From Mesocentrotus franciscanus (lineage: Eukaryota; Echinodermata; Echinoidea; Camarodonta; Strongylocentrotidae): DNA of 64,000 nt. Made by a program: the position numbers and the translations under genes. This document shows, one piece after another, positions 9,272 through 30,149 of the stretch (positions are counted from its first letter, which is position 1; each line of letters begins with the position of its first letter). The stretch lies in assembly GCA_037976565.1 (NCBI GenBank), contig CP137674.1, positions 8,413,789-8,477,788 on the forward strand, in the 5' to 3' direction. Below the pieces are notes generated by a model. It saw only the letters and a program-made list of their open reading frames with translations. It ran no database searches and was not told the origin of the DNA.

Positions 9272-12200
9272 TTTATTGTATTTCATGTTCATTTCCATAT
9301 ACATCCACATATATGTAAAATATTTGAAAGTGGAAGGTCAAATGAAAATTAAGCACAACATTAATTGACATACTGATCATAGATAAAATGTTTTTGATGA
9401 TCTGGGGCCATATTCAATTCAGTACTTCTGTCAGAAATATGAATACTCCGTTTTCGACTCGGATAAAATACTTAGCCCACTTTGGTATTCAGCTTTTGGC
9501 TACCGGGTAAATATTCATACGCAGTCATAAGCTGCGCATAATTATATTAGTGCACACTTTACGCAGCGCATTAATAGTGCATTATTTGAGATTGACAATG
9601 TGACGTCACAATGCTTATCAGTAAATATTTTATGTTTAGGTCGGCTTACCAAAGTAAAATGCTCAGATGTAATCTGAATACGAGTTAAGACGTATTATTA
9701 ATCAGAATGGGCTGTACTCAGTTCCAAACAGACGATGTATGCTATACACACATTAAGAAAATAGAAATGCAACCGACATATTGTTTCCAGACTTTAATTG
9801 GATCTCTCAAATACATTGTGTTTTTCAAATAAACCTGTGTTTAAAAGTTCTTCTCCACAGAAACATAAAGACAATGTGTGTACTACAATACTGATAGTTC
9901 AAGCAAAAATCACCTCCAAAACCCATACATCTGGGTCTTCTTAACTTAAATTCACACAGGAACATAATTCTTATGTATAAACAAATGATGAAAACGTGTT
10001 AACACACCCAGTGAAGAAGACGGGGGAAAATGACAATAATCCCACACAAAACATACAAAAGAAGACCCCTAAATTGTGTACAATGCCGTGAAAATGTTCA
10101 TAGCAAGTTTTTTTTTTTGGGGGACTAAAGTGAATACCCTGATGGAGCAGTACTGTCTAGTATTGATAATGATATCCATTCTGAAAGTAAGAAATCCTTT
10201 CACAGCACTGTAGAATACATATCTTGATAACCTGCATATCTCCCAAAAAAAAAAAATAGAATAAAATGTTTTATTTCACGTTTTCGTAAAAAGCCTTTCA
10301 TGGGTTTTTCCAACACAAATTATCATTATCGTTTGAAATGCCCCTATCTGTTCCGAGAAAATAAAACAAATGCACATCATTTACTTTTTTTTTCTCACAT
10401 AGCACAAACACGATAGCTTTTTTTAATACTAATTACAATCCTGCATCTCTTCTCCCCCCTTAAATTTATCACCACTTATTGATAGGAATGGTCATTTTCT
10501 TCAAAACATCTCCTTAAAAAGGCACTGCATATGGCATCTACATATATTAGACAGATTTGACCTGCTGGCATAACATGAAAGGAAGTCAAAGTTGAACTTC
10601 ACATAACTCTCCAAAACTACACACTCAATGTATAGAGTACACCCATCTTGAATTCTCAGCAAAACATTTGTTAAACAATTCCATCATCTGATGCTTTTTC
10701 TTCTTCCAACTAAAGTCAAAATACTTGCACGTCATGAAAACATGAAGGAAGACATTTATTCAAATCACCTTCATGCCAACACGTCACATTTTCTGAATGC
10801 TTTTGATCTTGCATCAATATTGTACCAAAAGAAAATGCAATTTATCAATGCCGTGTTTCGATAAAGTTCTATGAAAAACATCGTAGAGGTGTCACATTTT
10901 CTCTTAAAATCAACAGCACAAGCCTGGCCAGCAGGCTGACATGAAACTTCTTCACTGAAAGCTAGTACACGTCATACAATACAGGAAAGAAAAGCGTCTC
11001 GTTACAGAATGACCAGCAACGAGGCTGCTTTCTACATCTCTTGATGTCGCCATTTTTTGTGAAAACATAAATGAAGTTTAGATAGGAAACTGTCAATTTC
11101 TTATTAACCCCACCTTTAAAAAAAAAATAGCATCCTGCAGAACCAGAAGTGGCTTATATTCACATAATAACTGAATGACAACTGAAACAAGAATGTTAAT
11201 ACTTGGGTTTCCAAAAGTCCCTTGCCGTGAAAAATCGCTGTTCTTTGCCATTTGCAGAAATTTCTGGTTTTGGAGTATAGTCTATAGATTAATAAGAGAG
11301 TTTTAATACCCAAACTTAGAAAAATGAAAAAGGAAATTTAACGGCCTGGCTGGGACAATAGTTACAAATAATATAAAACATAATACAAAAAGGATAGCAA
11401 ATCGGTATAAAAATGATAAACTTCTAAAATGCACCAAAGGAAATGAAAACCTGATCACTTTGAAATTAAAACCAGTTTCATATCTGGTAAGATTTTAATG
11501 ATAATGGAAATGAAAAAGTTGAATCACTTATCTGAATTTGCATTTTGTTTCACACGACCATAGTAATGCCATAAAATCAGTAACTTTATATATATTTTAG
11601 ATCAACAATGTGTAAAGCTCAACTTATATTGCACATGTGTTCTTGAGCACAAGTAAACCCAATACGTATGTGAAGAGATAATCGTACCTCAATTCGAATC
11701 CAAAACTTAACAAAATTTCTAGCATTATTAACAAATAGGTGGTATGTTTTTACTTATATATTCATATATATATATATCACAACCTAATCTCATAGCCCAA
11801 CACATAGCATCTTTGTTCGATTTTATTTCAAACCCTTTTAAAATGACTCACAAAGAGAGTAAGTAATCCCCAACTAGAGCTATGAAAGCCTTAGAAGACC
11901 TGCTTCTAAATGCTTTTCTATAAATCAACATTTATCAGATACGTACAGTTTCCCCATGTTCTGCAATTTCCCAGGGGAAACTGTTTTAAAAACAACTCCA
12001 CCTGATTCATCAGAACCAAGTGTAATTTTGAACTGTACCCATAATGAAAATACACCTGGAGCAATAATTCTACATCGCTCGCAAGAATTGCACCAGGTTC
12101 CTATCAAAAGGCACTACACATCACAAGGGTGTTCAGCGCTACAAGTGGGCCGTCTTGATTGGAAGGACTGCATGACGTTACCCTGTCGTTGCGATAGGGA

Positions 12201-14582
12201 ACCAATACCGGTAAGAGTTGCATGATTTTAAGGTCCCTTTTTAAAGAAGACAGGAAAATTTTCCTAAAAATTTCTGCTTTTTTGCCTCAACTTGTCCATC
12301 TTTTTCTTCCCCCCCCCCCTTTTTAAAGACATTTCTCCCTTTTTTTAAATACAGCTTTTCCTTCCTTCATTTCACACAAGTATGCAGAATGTTTTTTTCC
12401 AATCCCTGTTTAACAATTGTTGCAATATATCCTGTTTTGCATTTCCTACACAATTAAAACTCACAACATTATGAAGCAGATATATCTGATGGACAATACC
12501 CTCATTCAATTCTGTCAAAGACCTTTTTGATATCACATGATCAATCAGGTGACCAGTGTCCCTCATCTGTGCACTATGAATGAAAGAGAGTCTTTTGAAG
12601 TGTAACACTGGAGTCTTGTAGCAATGAACTTTGAACTGTACCTTGAAGTGTGTATTATCTTTTGTTTTTAACACACAAGTACAAGGAAGACTTGAATGAT
12701 TCTCTCTACGTGTTTTGAAGATCTAAGGCTTCATTCTGATATGACAAGGCAAAATCACAGCATCTTTTTTATGGTGACGTAAAGTAATACACGGCACATT
12801 TCTATATCTTATGACACAGAGCTCAATAAATATGCACAGGACCTTTAATGTGCGTAGTTGCCATTCATTTACACACTAACAAAAGGTGTGTTTTTTTTTG
12901 GTTTACGGCATCATATCTGAACAAGCCTTAACCCCTGACTATTTGAACCGGTATATAGCTTAACTTAAACCAAAGATTGTCATCACCGTTTTTAGCACGT
13001 CAGACTCGTATCAGAAACATGAAGATTCTTGTGAATTCTGGAGAAATTGTGCTACGTCCAAAAGCGAGTACCCAAAGTAAACTCTTTTTTTTTTTGTTCT
13101 ATGAATCGTGCAAGTAATCTTACGCGGTAAAGATCTGCTAAATTAATTCTAAAATCTTTCTTTCCAGAAATAATGCTAAAAGCATACCCTTTTGTTCATT
13201 TACAGGTGATCCCTATGACCGACTGACTTACAACATAATCCATTAACAGCACTTCAAATTCTAGCTTTCAATGTTCTCCCTCATGCAATGTAACAAAAAT
13301 TATTCCTTTTCCCAACTCTTTGCATATTATTTACAAATCTGTACACAACCCGACCAATATGTACAAGAAATGAATTTCACAAAAAGTACAAAAAGGATAA
13401 AATAAACATTTTGCATGATTTTCAAAGGGAACTGACCACATTTGTGAATTTGAAGTAACAGTTTAATGCCGACAGTACCACCCCCTCAAAAAGAAACAAA
13501 AAACAAAAAAGGAGCCCTCAGCGGCAGCCCTATAATTAAAGCAACTTCAGTCATGGTGCAAATGCAGTGTTGGTAAACAAAAACCTTTTGATATTGATAA
13601 AAGGCCAATTTCAAATAGATGGAATGTTTTATCGATCAAAAATAACAATAATAATAATATTTTTCAAATACTATTAAACATGCTGATGTTTCTTGCCACG
13701 AATGGCTTCAGAAATATCAATTTATTCGGTCCCTCATACATGAATAAGCCATTGTATTGTATTTTTATTTCATGTTTTTCTAATGAGAAATGAATAGCAC
13801 ATTACGATCCCTGCCCCACATCACTGCCTCCTAGAGGGAAGACTATCAAATCTTGCACGATTTCAACCAACAAATAAAAAATAGACTGTTTAAAAATATT
13901 TGATCTTCTCTTTCACATTGGTTTACGAATACACAAATGCTGTAATAAAAAAAAACACTCCAGAACACGTTGCTGTGCTTCATAGTATACTTGCACATCG
14001 GCTTGCCATAGTCAGTGGGTTATTTAACCTTTTATTGTTTTTCTTTTTTTTTCTTTTTTTTCTTTTTCAAAGTGTACATGATAATCATATACATAAACAA
14101 ATCAAAGTCGATAACCCATAAATGACACTCGATTGAAATTATACACAATGTGAAAAACAAGTCGGTGATTATGGATTGGGTACAACAGAGGTAAGAGAAA
14201 TTCAAAGAATTTGCTCTAAATAAATCAAACAAGCCAGAAGTAAAGAAGCACAAGCCACTGTCTGCATGGTTGTTATTCCCGTCAGGAATTCTTACTCTAC
14301 GAAAGCTCCATTTTCCTTATTACACTTGAATCCGTTCATACAAACTTACAGGCCAACAAAATCAGCAGAGCTAGGCTCCTACATGAATCATTGCCTTAAG
14401 ATCAACTACACTTTGGTCGGTCACAATTTGCTCGAGACACACATCAAGTCTGTTAAGCTTTGCAAGCTTCCATGCTTTATCAAGAAAGCGTCCATTAGTC
14501 TGATTTCGATGGATGAGGTTTACCAAGAATCTTTCACACACTGTCGTAAATCAAGTCCGTCTCAAAGTCCACTTATACTCCT
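9272..14582 (-). other. Intergenic DNA and probable long 3' UTR of the Mnk gene
   Basis: AT-rich, with no recognisable coding exon on either strand. The Mnk stop codon is at 14583-14585, so the part next to it should be its 3' UTR. Several TTTATT (AATAAA on the - strand) sites occur, for example near 10271, 11824 and 13766, but none can be chosen as the poly(A) signal. Homopolymer T/A runs are frequent. Confidence 0.5.
12727..12927. mobile_element. MITE, TIR GGCTTGTTCAGATAT
   Basis: The left end GGCTTCATTCTGATATGA and right end CATATCTGAACAAGCC are inverted relatives, flanked by TAA/TTA. The core shares GACGTAAAGTAATACACGGC and TCTTATGACACAGAGCTCA with the element at 55774. Part of the same sequence (CATATCTGAACAAGCC) recurs at 39069-39084. 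Confidence 0.7.
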
Positions 14583-21032
<6,450 letters not shown>

Positions 21033-22111
21033 CTGGGGTGGACGAACAACAAAAAAAAGGGATAACATTTCTAGTGATTATTATTTATTACCATGAACTT
21101 GAGACTGTATATATATGCTTTTATGTTTTATTTCTGCTCCTCAGAGTCCTCATCTGGCACTGCAGGGGTCAAATGTCAATAAGAAGCTATGCAAATGTAA
21201 CTCAATCAAGGGACCAGCATCTATGCACAACGCATCCTCTACTCATTCCATCAAAATATGTTTGTTTTTTTTTGTTTTATCTTGATGGTTTACATGTACT
21301 GTAGATCATCTGTATTATTCTTTCTAGATTTTCTAGGAATGCATATATTGCCCATGGATGTATTTCAAATACTTCCGAGCTAAAACCCTGGCGGTCAGAG
21401 ATCAAAAAATCGGGGGACCTCACCTTATGCAACGGATGGTGTACATGTATGTATCATGATGGTTTGTTCCTAAAAATTGTCCATTTTGAGCCAAAAGGGC
21501 TCTGAACAGACAAAATGCTCTAGAGAATATTTTGATGGAACATACCAGTGTCGTTTCCTGGCTCGGGTAAGAATCCTGAGGGCAGACGGTCGGGAACACA
21601 AAGGAACGCATTACCTGCATCAAAAGAAACAAATCAAGAACTCCAATCACATAACTGATTTCACAGAAACATGTAACTGAATACTACACATTGTACATAG
21701 GAGAGATGACAGAGATGGAAAAAAAAAAAATTTCCATATCAAGTTTTGTATCATTCATTTCCTTTGAAACCAATAATCTGCATTTTTCAAACAAAGCAGA
21801 AGAAATATTGCCACATACACAATTGGCCTCCAGCCAAAAGCTATTTCACAACACAAAAAAACCTTCCCCTTTGCTTGATTTGTTAAATCCAGAATTATCT
21901 GTATCTACTTCTACACAGAGCTTGTTTTGTTTGATGCATGCCATTAGATGATCTTAAAGGCATATGGCATAAGAATGCTCGAGTTAGCTACATAGTTATG
22001 GAGACCTGGAAACCTCATTAGGAAGGGTTATATTCGAGATGACTGGATCTTGAACTCACAGAGTCCAACTTGCATGAAATTTCATATCTAGACCTCTCTC
22101 CATCCCTCTCC

Positions 22112-22254
22112 ACCTCCTCTCTCTCTCTCTCTCTCTCTCTCATCGCTCTACAGGGCTCTTTGTTTGGTAATACCAAGGACGTTGTATACCCAGTCATTGC
22201 TTCACTGTCTTGCTTGTTCCAATGGAGTCTGTCATCCCCACCCTCCTCTTTTCA

Positions 22255-22334
<80 letters not shown>

Positions 22335-22335
22335 C
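22112..22335. repeat. (CT)n microsatellites
   Basis: A (CT)n run at about 22117-22140 and a long pure one at about 22258-22332. Serine/leucine-rich and Arg/Glu-rich open frames here are artefacts. Confidence 0.97.
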
Positions 22336-23137
22336 ATCACAAACACTGCTCCATCTCTCTTGGCCACTCCCTCTTAGTCCTCCGCTTGACCCCTGATTCA
22401 ACTCCCAAGAGGAATTTTCCAACGCCTGTGCAATGCTCACCTGACACTGAACTTCAACCCATCTAGTCTAGCCCCGCTTCCTGGCATCCATCAATCACAT
22501 CGAGACCGACTAAAGACCACAACTACATGTAGGTCCTGTCAGGGATCTGTCACAAACTCTAAGGGACTCCAAGGTCAAGGATCACAGACAGATAAATCAG
22601 CACAGCATGATCAAAGGACCACAGATGTCTATTATACCTTTAATTGACTACCCACACACATGTACAAGTATACCCTTGATAGAATGAACTGTATACAATG
22701 GATGAATAGCAAATCAAAGAGAGGAGGCCTCCGAGTAGCAAAAACAGCATTTTAACAAGACCTATAGGGAGAGGGGCCATCAAGAAATAAATATGTTCAT
22801 GTCTAGGCCTACGTGATAATACTTTGGCAACAACAAAAAATTCTAGTATTCTGTCGCTGATTCTGACAGTTTCACCCCTAAACGAGGGCCAATGGGAGTG
22901 GGCTTGGCAGGAAAACCACTGACAAGGGTGAACCCTTATTAGGAAATGTGTGCTCTAGGGTATCCCTATCAAAACAGAAAACACAAGAAATTTGGGTTCA
23001 AATGAAGGGCATTTGGATGGAATTCAGAGAGACAATAGTAAGGCATATGTAGGTCAGCAGTTAAAACAGATTATAAGAGATGAAATGAAAGACAAGAAGA
23101 TAAAGACGATAAAGACAGAGAAATCCTAACAGATGGA

Positions 23138-23190
23138 GAGAAAGAGAGAGAGAGAGAGAGGGAGGGACAGAGAGGGGGATAGGGAGAGAG
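23138..23190. repeat. (GA)n-rich microsatellite
   Basis: Imperfect AGAGAG run with GGGA interruptions. Confidence 0.9.
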
Positions 23191-25369
23191 ACAGAACTGT
23201 CCTGTTGACATATTGTCAGTAAGAAATGTATTTATTTCAATAAACTTTCAATAATTTTGTATTTACAACACATGCAACAGAAAATGAAACTTATTATTCA
23301 CCTCCAAGGCATTATATATCATATTTACTCTAGGCCTTCATGTAAACTATTGTAAAGCAAAGATTAGCGATTTAGGGAATAAAAAAACCCAGCCTTTCCA
23401 TACTCCATCAAACTTCAACTTGATAAGTAGCCTACAAACGAAGGATCATCTTCCAAATAACCTGACCTCAAAGGCTAAAACCATGCTCAAACAGACAAAA
23501 AGAATTCCTTGGAGTGGTCACTATTCAATGTCATTGACCTCCAGTAAGATACTGGACAGTGGTCTTCTTGAAGCTTTCCAAAGCCTGAAGGCTGTTGACA
23601 TCACAAGCTGGACGAAGTTCATCAGAGCTTCTGACCAGTGAGGCATATCAAGGCCTCAATGGTACAATCTTTGTTTGTAAATAAACTTTTAGTAAGGGTC
23701 AAGTAAGACCTGTTTCAGGAAGGAGCTCCATGTACATGTACTAGATTGTTGCTGTGCATGTACATGTACATTGTATGTGTTCAGCTAGTCATAGCCATCT
23801 GATCATTTTTACTACCAAATGAATAACTTGAGTCTCTCTATGGACTAACTACATATAATTAAAATCCAGATCATACACAACAATTGTTTTTCTTTTTATG
23901 ATTAATGTAAGTTTGATGCAGTCAGAAAATCATTTTCCCCTGCATTTTCTGCACTATATAGCCCAGACATGCCACTATAACTAAATGCCACATATGTACA
24001 TGTAGCTAAAATCACTCATGGTCAATACAATTTAGGATTGTCATTGTCATGACTCATACTTCATGATACATGCACATGTACATGTCCATAAATTATCTAC
24101 GTGACTTCCTTAAATCCATAAGTAAAGGAAATAATAAAAAACTTACTAAAAATCCAGTTTATAAACAAAGTATAAAATCTTGTGTTCAAATAAATAACAG
24201 ATATACAATTTAAGGGGGAGGTGTACAGGGTGAACAAAGTTCAAACTTCAAAGTGCAAGAATAGGAAACATGGACTACAGTATTTAAACTAAACAGACTG
24301 GTATCATAAAGGAATTTGAGAGGCCTCCCTGCACCGCTTCGGTACTCACATCTCGCCTGTTGTGATCACATGACCACATTGTTGCGAACCTTCTTACAGG
24401 CCCCCATCTCGTGATAGATGATGCAACAATCGTTATAGGAATGTTTGTTTACATCCTACATGTACATGCACCAATGCATGCATCAATTGTGTTTGGCTTT
24501 TTGCCTGCTTGTTAAAGACTACATATAATTTCTTCCTTTGCTATTGTTTAGCCTTGACTACTATACATTTCTGCATGTGTAGAGGACATGTAGTCAGGTC
24601 TAGGATATTCAGTGTATAATGTGGAGTACTAAGCACTAGAAAATTGGACCTACATGTACAGTACATATACTACAACGTAAAAGCAAAGAGAACAATCTAC
24701 ACAATTCCATCCTGTATTAATGCATTTCTTTATGTTTTTTTTACTTACAATTTATTTACACAGGATATCACCCTAACACTGCAATACGTCCGTTTTTCTC
24801 ACAAGCAAAACTTTTTTCCACAAGACCTAATGGAATCAATTACATGAATCATGGAATCGCGGATCCTTGTATGCATGAAGCCCAGCCTGATGAAGCCAAA
24901 CAAGGTATAGCCTCAATTTCTAAGGGCATTGAAAATCTATTCAACACGCCCCCAAACGTCACATCCTCTTCCTGTTAACCTACGCGATAACATCAAGCAA
25001 AGAGGAATTAAGTGCAAGTAAATATCCGCCATAGAATGATCTTCACCATCAGCTATAGCAGAAGCCTACAGGAAGTTAACGCTCAGTCACATGTCCATGA
25101 ATTACATGAAGGCATTTTCTTGTTGCTGTTGTTGTTTTATTAGTTTTGTTTGTTATTTCTCCATGAATAGTGAGGTCATTCTAGATTATATGGGCATTCA
25201 CACCCTATCATATTTACTCAGAAATTAATTTTCAGAGGGTGGATTATAAGTGATTCTGATCTTGGATTAACAGAAATCAGTATTGCAAAGTAATTTGCAG
25301 ATGTCGATCCCAATATTTGACGTCAAAATTCAAAGGAAATACATGTACATGTACATGTAAATTTGATTC

Positions 25370-25500
25370 TCTCTCTCGATCTCTCTCTCTCCCTCTCTCT
25401 CTCGGTCTCGGTCTCTTTCATTCTACATACTAAGTACATATATCTCTTTCTCTCCTTCTTTCTCTCTCTGTCTCTCTCTCTCCCTCTTTCTTTCTCATTT
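25370..25500. repeat. Imperfect (CT)n tract
   Basis: CTCTCTCT runs broken by CGGTCTCGGTCT and a short unique stretch. Confidence 0.9.
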
Positions 25501-26017
25501 TCGCTCTCCTAAATCTGATTTACTAAAGGCATCCAGAAAAACTAATATGACTCTATCTTCTATTCATGAAGTTGATACTGAAACATGTGGACAATTTAGA
25601 ATGAAGGAAGTGCAAAGTCCTGTTACTTTCCTTTCAGTGTTAAGGTAAATTTCACTGATGCAATACCTTCCTTAGTGATGATGTCACAATACCAAACTTG
25701 GGTTACAGTGCAATTCATTAATTGGGAATTCCCCTAAGTCACACAAGTAGCTCTGCAGTCACAAATAGTACCAAGTGGATGGGTACAAATAGATTTTGTG
25801 GCTATATTTAGGACAAACATGCATAAGTGAAGTTTCGTTTTCAATTGTGTAAGAAATGCTCCAATGCATGTACACGATTCACATTGCAAGGTCTGTGCAA
25901 TACTGTTAGATACGGCCCTACGGGTACAAAAATTACAATGGAATGTTTTAGTAGCAGATATACTTCTCACATACTACTTGTACATGTAAATTGTTCAAGA
26001 AAATAATATTGAAATTG

Positions 26018-26484
26018 AGACTAAGACCCGTTCTCATTCACTTCGTTGGAGCGGTCTAACTAAGACCTCTTCCTCAGGAGCGGTTCTTAGGTGAGTGAGA
26101 ACAGTCAAAGTGGTCCAGGAAGTGGACTTCTGGACCGCTCCAGAAGACCACCTCGGGAGGTGGTCTTGAGGAAGGTCTTATTAAGAGCGGTTTGGACCGC
26201 TCTAACGTGCAATGTGAACGGAAGCGTACTTTGAACGGAAGTGAGCTAGTGACGTTCAGCGAAACATGTAGTACGGTACATACGGTTTGTATTCCACGCG
26301 CGAAAAATTGACCCGCTGACCTGAGCTGCCATAGCAACAAGACCACTTTGACTCGTGGAGCGGTTTGAGCCACAAAAAACTGCTCGGAGTGTGAACGCTC
26401 GCAAACCGTTCCTCAAGACCCGTTCCTCTGGAGCGGTCTAACTAAGACCACTTTCAAAGTGAGTGAGAACAGGGTCTTAGACTG
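26018..26484. mobile_element. Long-TIR MITE, ends AGACTAAGACCC
   Basis: The left end AGACTAAGACCCGTTCTCAT and right end GAGAACAGGGTCTTAGACT are inverted. Inside both, GGAGCGGTCTAACTAAGACC appears in matching orientation, and further GGAGCGGT and GACCGCTC copies form internal palindromes. Non-coding, about 467 bp. Target-site duplication could not be fixed. Confidence 0.8.
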
Positions 26485-27339
26485 TAATTACGCACACAAA
26501 ATCAATTCCCACACATGTATATGAACATAAAAAGATAAGACCATATCTCATATGCACTCATACAAGCATACTAACTTGAACTCATCTTTCTACCACACAA
26601 TCACTTTCCGGAATAAAAATTAAACAAAATGAATGAATAATATGTTTACCTCGGCTTGCAGTAGCACACAAAGAAGAAGATAAAATAAGCTTTTTAGCGA
26701 TGGGCATTTGCATAGTGAAGAGTAAAATTGCTGAGTTGTTATTGCTGGATGAAGTTGACTGGGAATAGAAAGAATTATTGACTCCACTGTGCTTTATATA
26801 CCACAACGACCCACGCACACTGCATACATTGTATGCAATAATAGATCACAGCCCTGACTGACGTATTCTATGCGTCACCGCATCCCAAATGAGCTGCACT
26901 CCGTATAAGGAGTAGGAAGTTCCTTATAAGGGCAGAGTTATTCCTTTTGTGCAAGCAGAGCACTGTGATTGGCTTGCGTGTTCCTTAGGGCTGATGAAAT
27001 AATCCCTCTGTTACGTGGAATCGTTCACTAGGCTGATTACAGGGTAACCTCCACGTAGCTTATAGAGGTAGTCTGGAGACGCAGACTCTACTTGGTGACA
27101 TGTACATGTGTATCAACACAATCCATAAAGCCTTGAGCCTAGCCTAAATCTAGCTGTATCAAATATGAAGATCAGCTTTAGTACAGGCTTTTGGAGTGCT
27201 TTAGATGGTGAAATACTTATAGTCTTACAGTTCAGACACCTATTACTCACAAAGTCCAACAAGGGGTATGTTGTGGCAGACTACAGCTTGAAAGCACTAG
27301 TGGACTTTAGAATGTTCAGGAATAACAACAAGATGTATG

Positions 27340-27372
27340 CTCCCTTGCTGATGTGTGCTCCCTTGCTGATGT
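27340..27372. repeat. Short tandem, GCTCCCTTGCTGATGTGT
   Basis: An 18-base unit in about two copies with a third partial copy, ending TACTCCCTTA. Confidence 0.85.
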
Positions 27373-27379
27373 GTACTCC

Positions 27380-27660
27380 CTTAGAAGTTTGCAGGCACAA
27401 GCCCTTGTTAGTCTTACCGCATAACAAAGGGTGTGAACAAGGAGACTATGCGGAGATCCCAGTCCATAGGCCTTGAGTTGTAGCTGTGCCTGTTTTATAC
27501 AGCCAGGGACTGACAGAGCGTGGCTCGGCTCAAGGCTTTGTGGAGTTCTGCTAAGTGTCAAATTAGAGTCTGGGCCTGCAGACTAGTCCTCGATGGGGTG
27601 ATGTTCTAGATCCAGGGAGAATGAACTAGTCTCGTGATCTGGCTCTTGGCTCACTGCCAC
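27380..27660. repeat. Dispersed repeat, copy 1
   Basis: Shares TTGCAGGCACAA, GAGACTATGC, GCTCAAGGCTTT and TAAGTGTCAAATTAGAGT in the same order with 31080-31310. Probably an old SINE or MITE; ends undefined. Confidence 0.55.
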
Positions 27661-29680
27661 GTATCAACAAAGAAACAAGAAGTGCAGGGACAATCTGATG
27701 CAATTGTAAACAAGGGCTAATTATTGCAATGCACAACAATGTAGTTCAGGCATAAACCATAGACCTACTACGAACAGTAGCATACACATGCATGTACAGA
27801 TATGCCTACTAAAAAGGCAAGATATTTGTCAATATCAGGACCCAGATGTACGAGTAAAACAGAAACAATTGATCATGTTAATATGAATTCATGGTTATAC
27901 TATATTTTAATGAATAAATAAATAAATTGTACACATGCAGTGCAGGGCCTTGATGTAGGTTACAGGTTACATGCATGTGTATCAAGGATCCTATTCTAAT
28001 GCCTGGTATTATTCCAGGAATAGTCCACCTCAAGGCTCAAGTCAGACCTCGTCAACATCTCCCATAACATTATATTACCATAAGTTTGGCATACATGTAC
28101 AGGGTGTACATGTACATGTGTAGTCCTGAATGCATAAGTGCACACAAGTGAATTAATTGAGGATCAAAAATATCCTTCATACACATATTGTTTATCAATT
28201 TGATTCTTTGTAAAAAAAATCATATTAAAAAACACAGATATACTGTAGATAAAAACACACCCTTATATATACATTGTATACTTCACAGTTGCAGGAATGA
28301 TTATTTTTAGCATTCCTTGCCCCCCCCCCCACAAAAAAATAACCCGAAGGTCACAAGTTCAGTACATGGAACCCATGGAATAACTTCCAACTTGACAATG
28401 TAGTCTACAATTGGTCTATCCATGACGTCAAACGGATTTCAATTTTTCCAAGCTGGAATGTGCACCTTGGCATATATCCAAAAAGTTCTCAAGATCCTGA
28501 AGGCTTCAAGGCTTGTATTACCATGTACATGCAGCAAAGACGATCTGTTTATTAACCAGGGGGCTTCGTTATTACTACAGATTCATTTCAGGTCTTGCCC
28601 ATTTCTGCTATTTGGTTTTATGTAATTCAAACCATTGATTGAATTCAAAGGTAGTCTACATGTAGGAAAATTATGTGGAGAAAAAAAGCAGAAAATCATG
28701 CAAAGCGAAAGGGGGAAAACATAGAATAAAGTGTTTTTTTTATTAAAAAATTAACTACGGTATTCATATAATACATGCCTAAAGTGGTGCCTTTGCATTT
28801 TCTCCTTTAAAGCTACTACACTGTATGTATGAAATCCCACCCCAAAATACTAAGAAGTTCACCCTAAACAGCAAAATAACCACAAAACCTAAATAGATTA
28901 CATCCCTATGAATGACCTACATGTACAACAAAAATGTTTTTTGATGCAATTTGATGACAATTTTCTTCCTGGAAATTTCCCATAGGATCTATCATTTGTC
29001 TTTAATAACATAAGAGCAGCATTCAAGGACAGGAGAGAAATAATTTTAAAAAATAATAATCAGAATGGTGAGAAACTTCCCTCAAAATGTATACAAAATA
29101 AAAACTTTATATTCATATGAACAAAGGGGCACTGCAAGTGTTGGCGCATGCTGATCATCCTCACTATATTTATTCTTAGGCAAGTTTTTATTAAAATAGT
29201 TTTGATATGGTGACTCACAGGTTGTACATGTAGCACCTGCTTTTTGTACACGATTGCCTGTTTACCCCAATCATTTCCCATAGCTGTCTAGATAGGAATT
29301 AAATGGATAAGAGTATGGCCTATGGGGGAGTAGAACCCTGGGACTTTCACTGCATTGATTATAATTGCCCTGTTCATGTCTGTCAACTATCTCAAAAATA
29401 ACCACAAAAGATGCTAATTTTTTCAGATAGCCTTGTAGCAAATACATGTATAAATGAGTAATACGGGTACACTATAATGCACTATATTTGTGTTTCCTGC
29501 TATTTTACACATATTTTGCAACTTTTTTTCACCCACCCAGGCACATGATTTTGGCAAATACAGTATTATACATTATGTACTATCGATACCTGGCAGATCT
29601 CCAAAATAGTTGAAATGTTGATGCCTTGTGCAGTGAACCATGCAAGGGCAAGGAACATCAAACCAATCATAATGCAGATC
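27661..29680. other. Non-coding, nothing recognised
   Basis: AT-rich with ACATGT palindromes, a C run at 28320 and no supportable exon. Confidence 0.55.
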
Positions 29681-29790
29681 TGGGCCCTGTCATATAAAGA
29701 GTTGTGATTATGTACATGTACATAAGAGATAGGAGACTGTAAACTTGCGATTGATTTGGATCAGTCGCAACTCTTTTTAAGACGGGGCAC
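29681..29790. mobile_element. Short MITE, TIR with AAAGAGTTG
   Basis: GGGCCCTGTCATATAAAGAG and its imperfect complement AACTCTTTTTAAGACGGGGC bound a 110-bp foldback with a second internal palindrome around ACATGTACATAAG. Confidence 0.7.
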
Positions 29791-29957
29791 AGGTCTAATG
29801 TTCTCATGGTGCCTCAGCCATGGCATTCTGGGTAATCGTAATGCATCATCATGATACTTGCAGAGTAAGAGAACAGATACTATAACATTGCACATACATG
29901 TACATGTATACTACAAAAATGTTTCGTCAAAACAACACTATTTCGGTCTTAACATGG

Positions 29958-30149
29958 TACAGTGAGACCAATATAAGACCGCTCAAGAAAGACAAGAAAT
30001 TTGGTCTTTATAAGCAGGTGGTGTTTATGTAGAGGTTCATTTAATGCATGTTATATTGAGAAATGCTATTCAAGGGAAACAGAAAATGTGGTCTTAATAG
30101 ACAGATGGTCTTTCAATACAGGTGGTCACTAAAGCAGGTTTCACTGTAT
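29958..30149. mobile_element. MITE with TACAGTGARACC termini
   Basis: The left end TACAGTGAGACC and right end GGTTTCACTGTA are inverted repeats; the interior has GGTCTTTATAAGCAGGTGGT and GGTGGTCACTAAAGCAGG. This pattern is typical of pogo/Tigger-type (Tc1-mariner) derived MITEs with TA targets. Confidence 0.65.

Larger units (their letters stand above)
21033..26010. other. Non-coding stretch upstream of MKNK coding region
   Basis: Probably the first MKNK intron if its 5' exon is near 37.5 kb. AT-rich, with many ACATGTACATGT palindromic runs (for example 23740-23775, 25345-25360), CT and GA microsatellites. No conserved protein was recognised in any frame. Confidence 0.6.
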
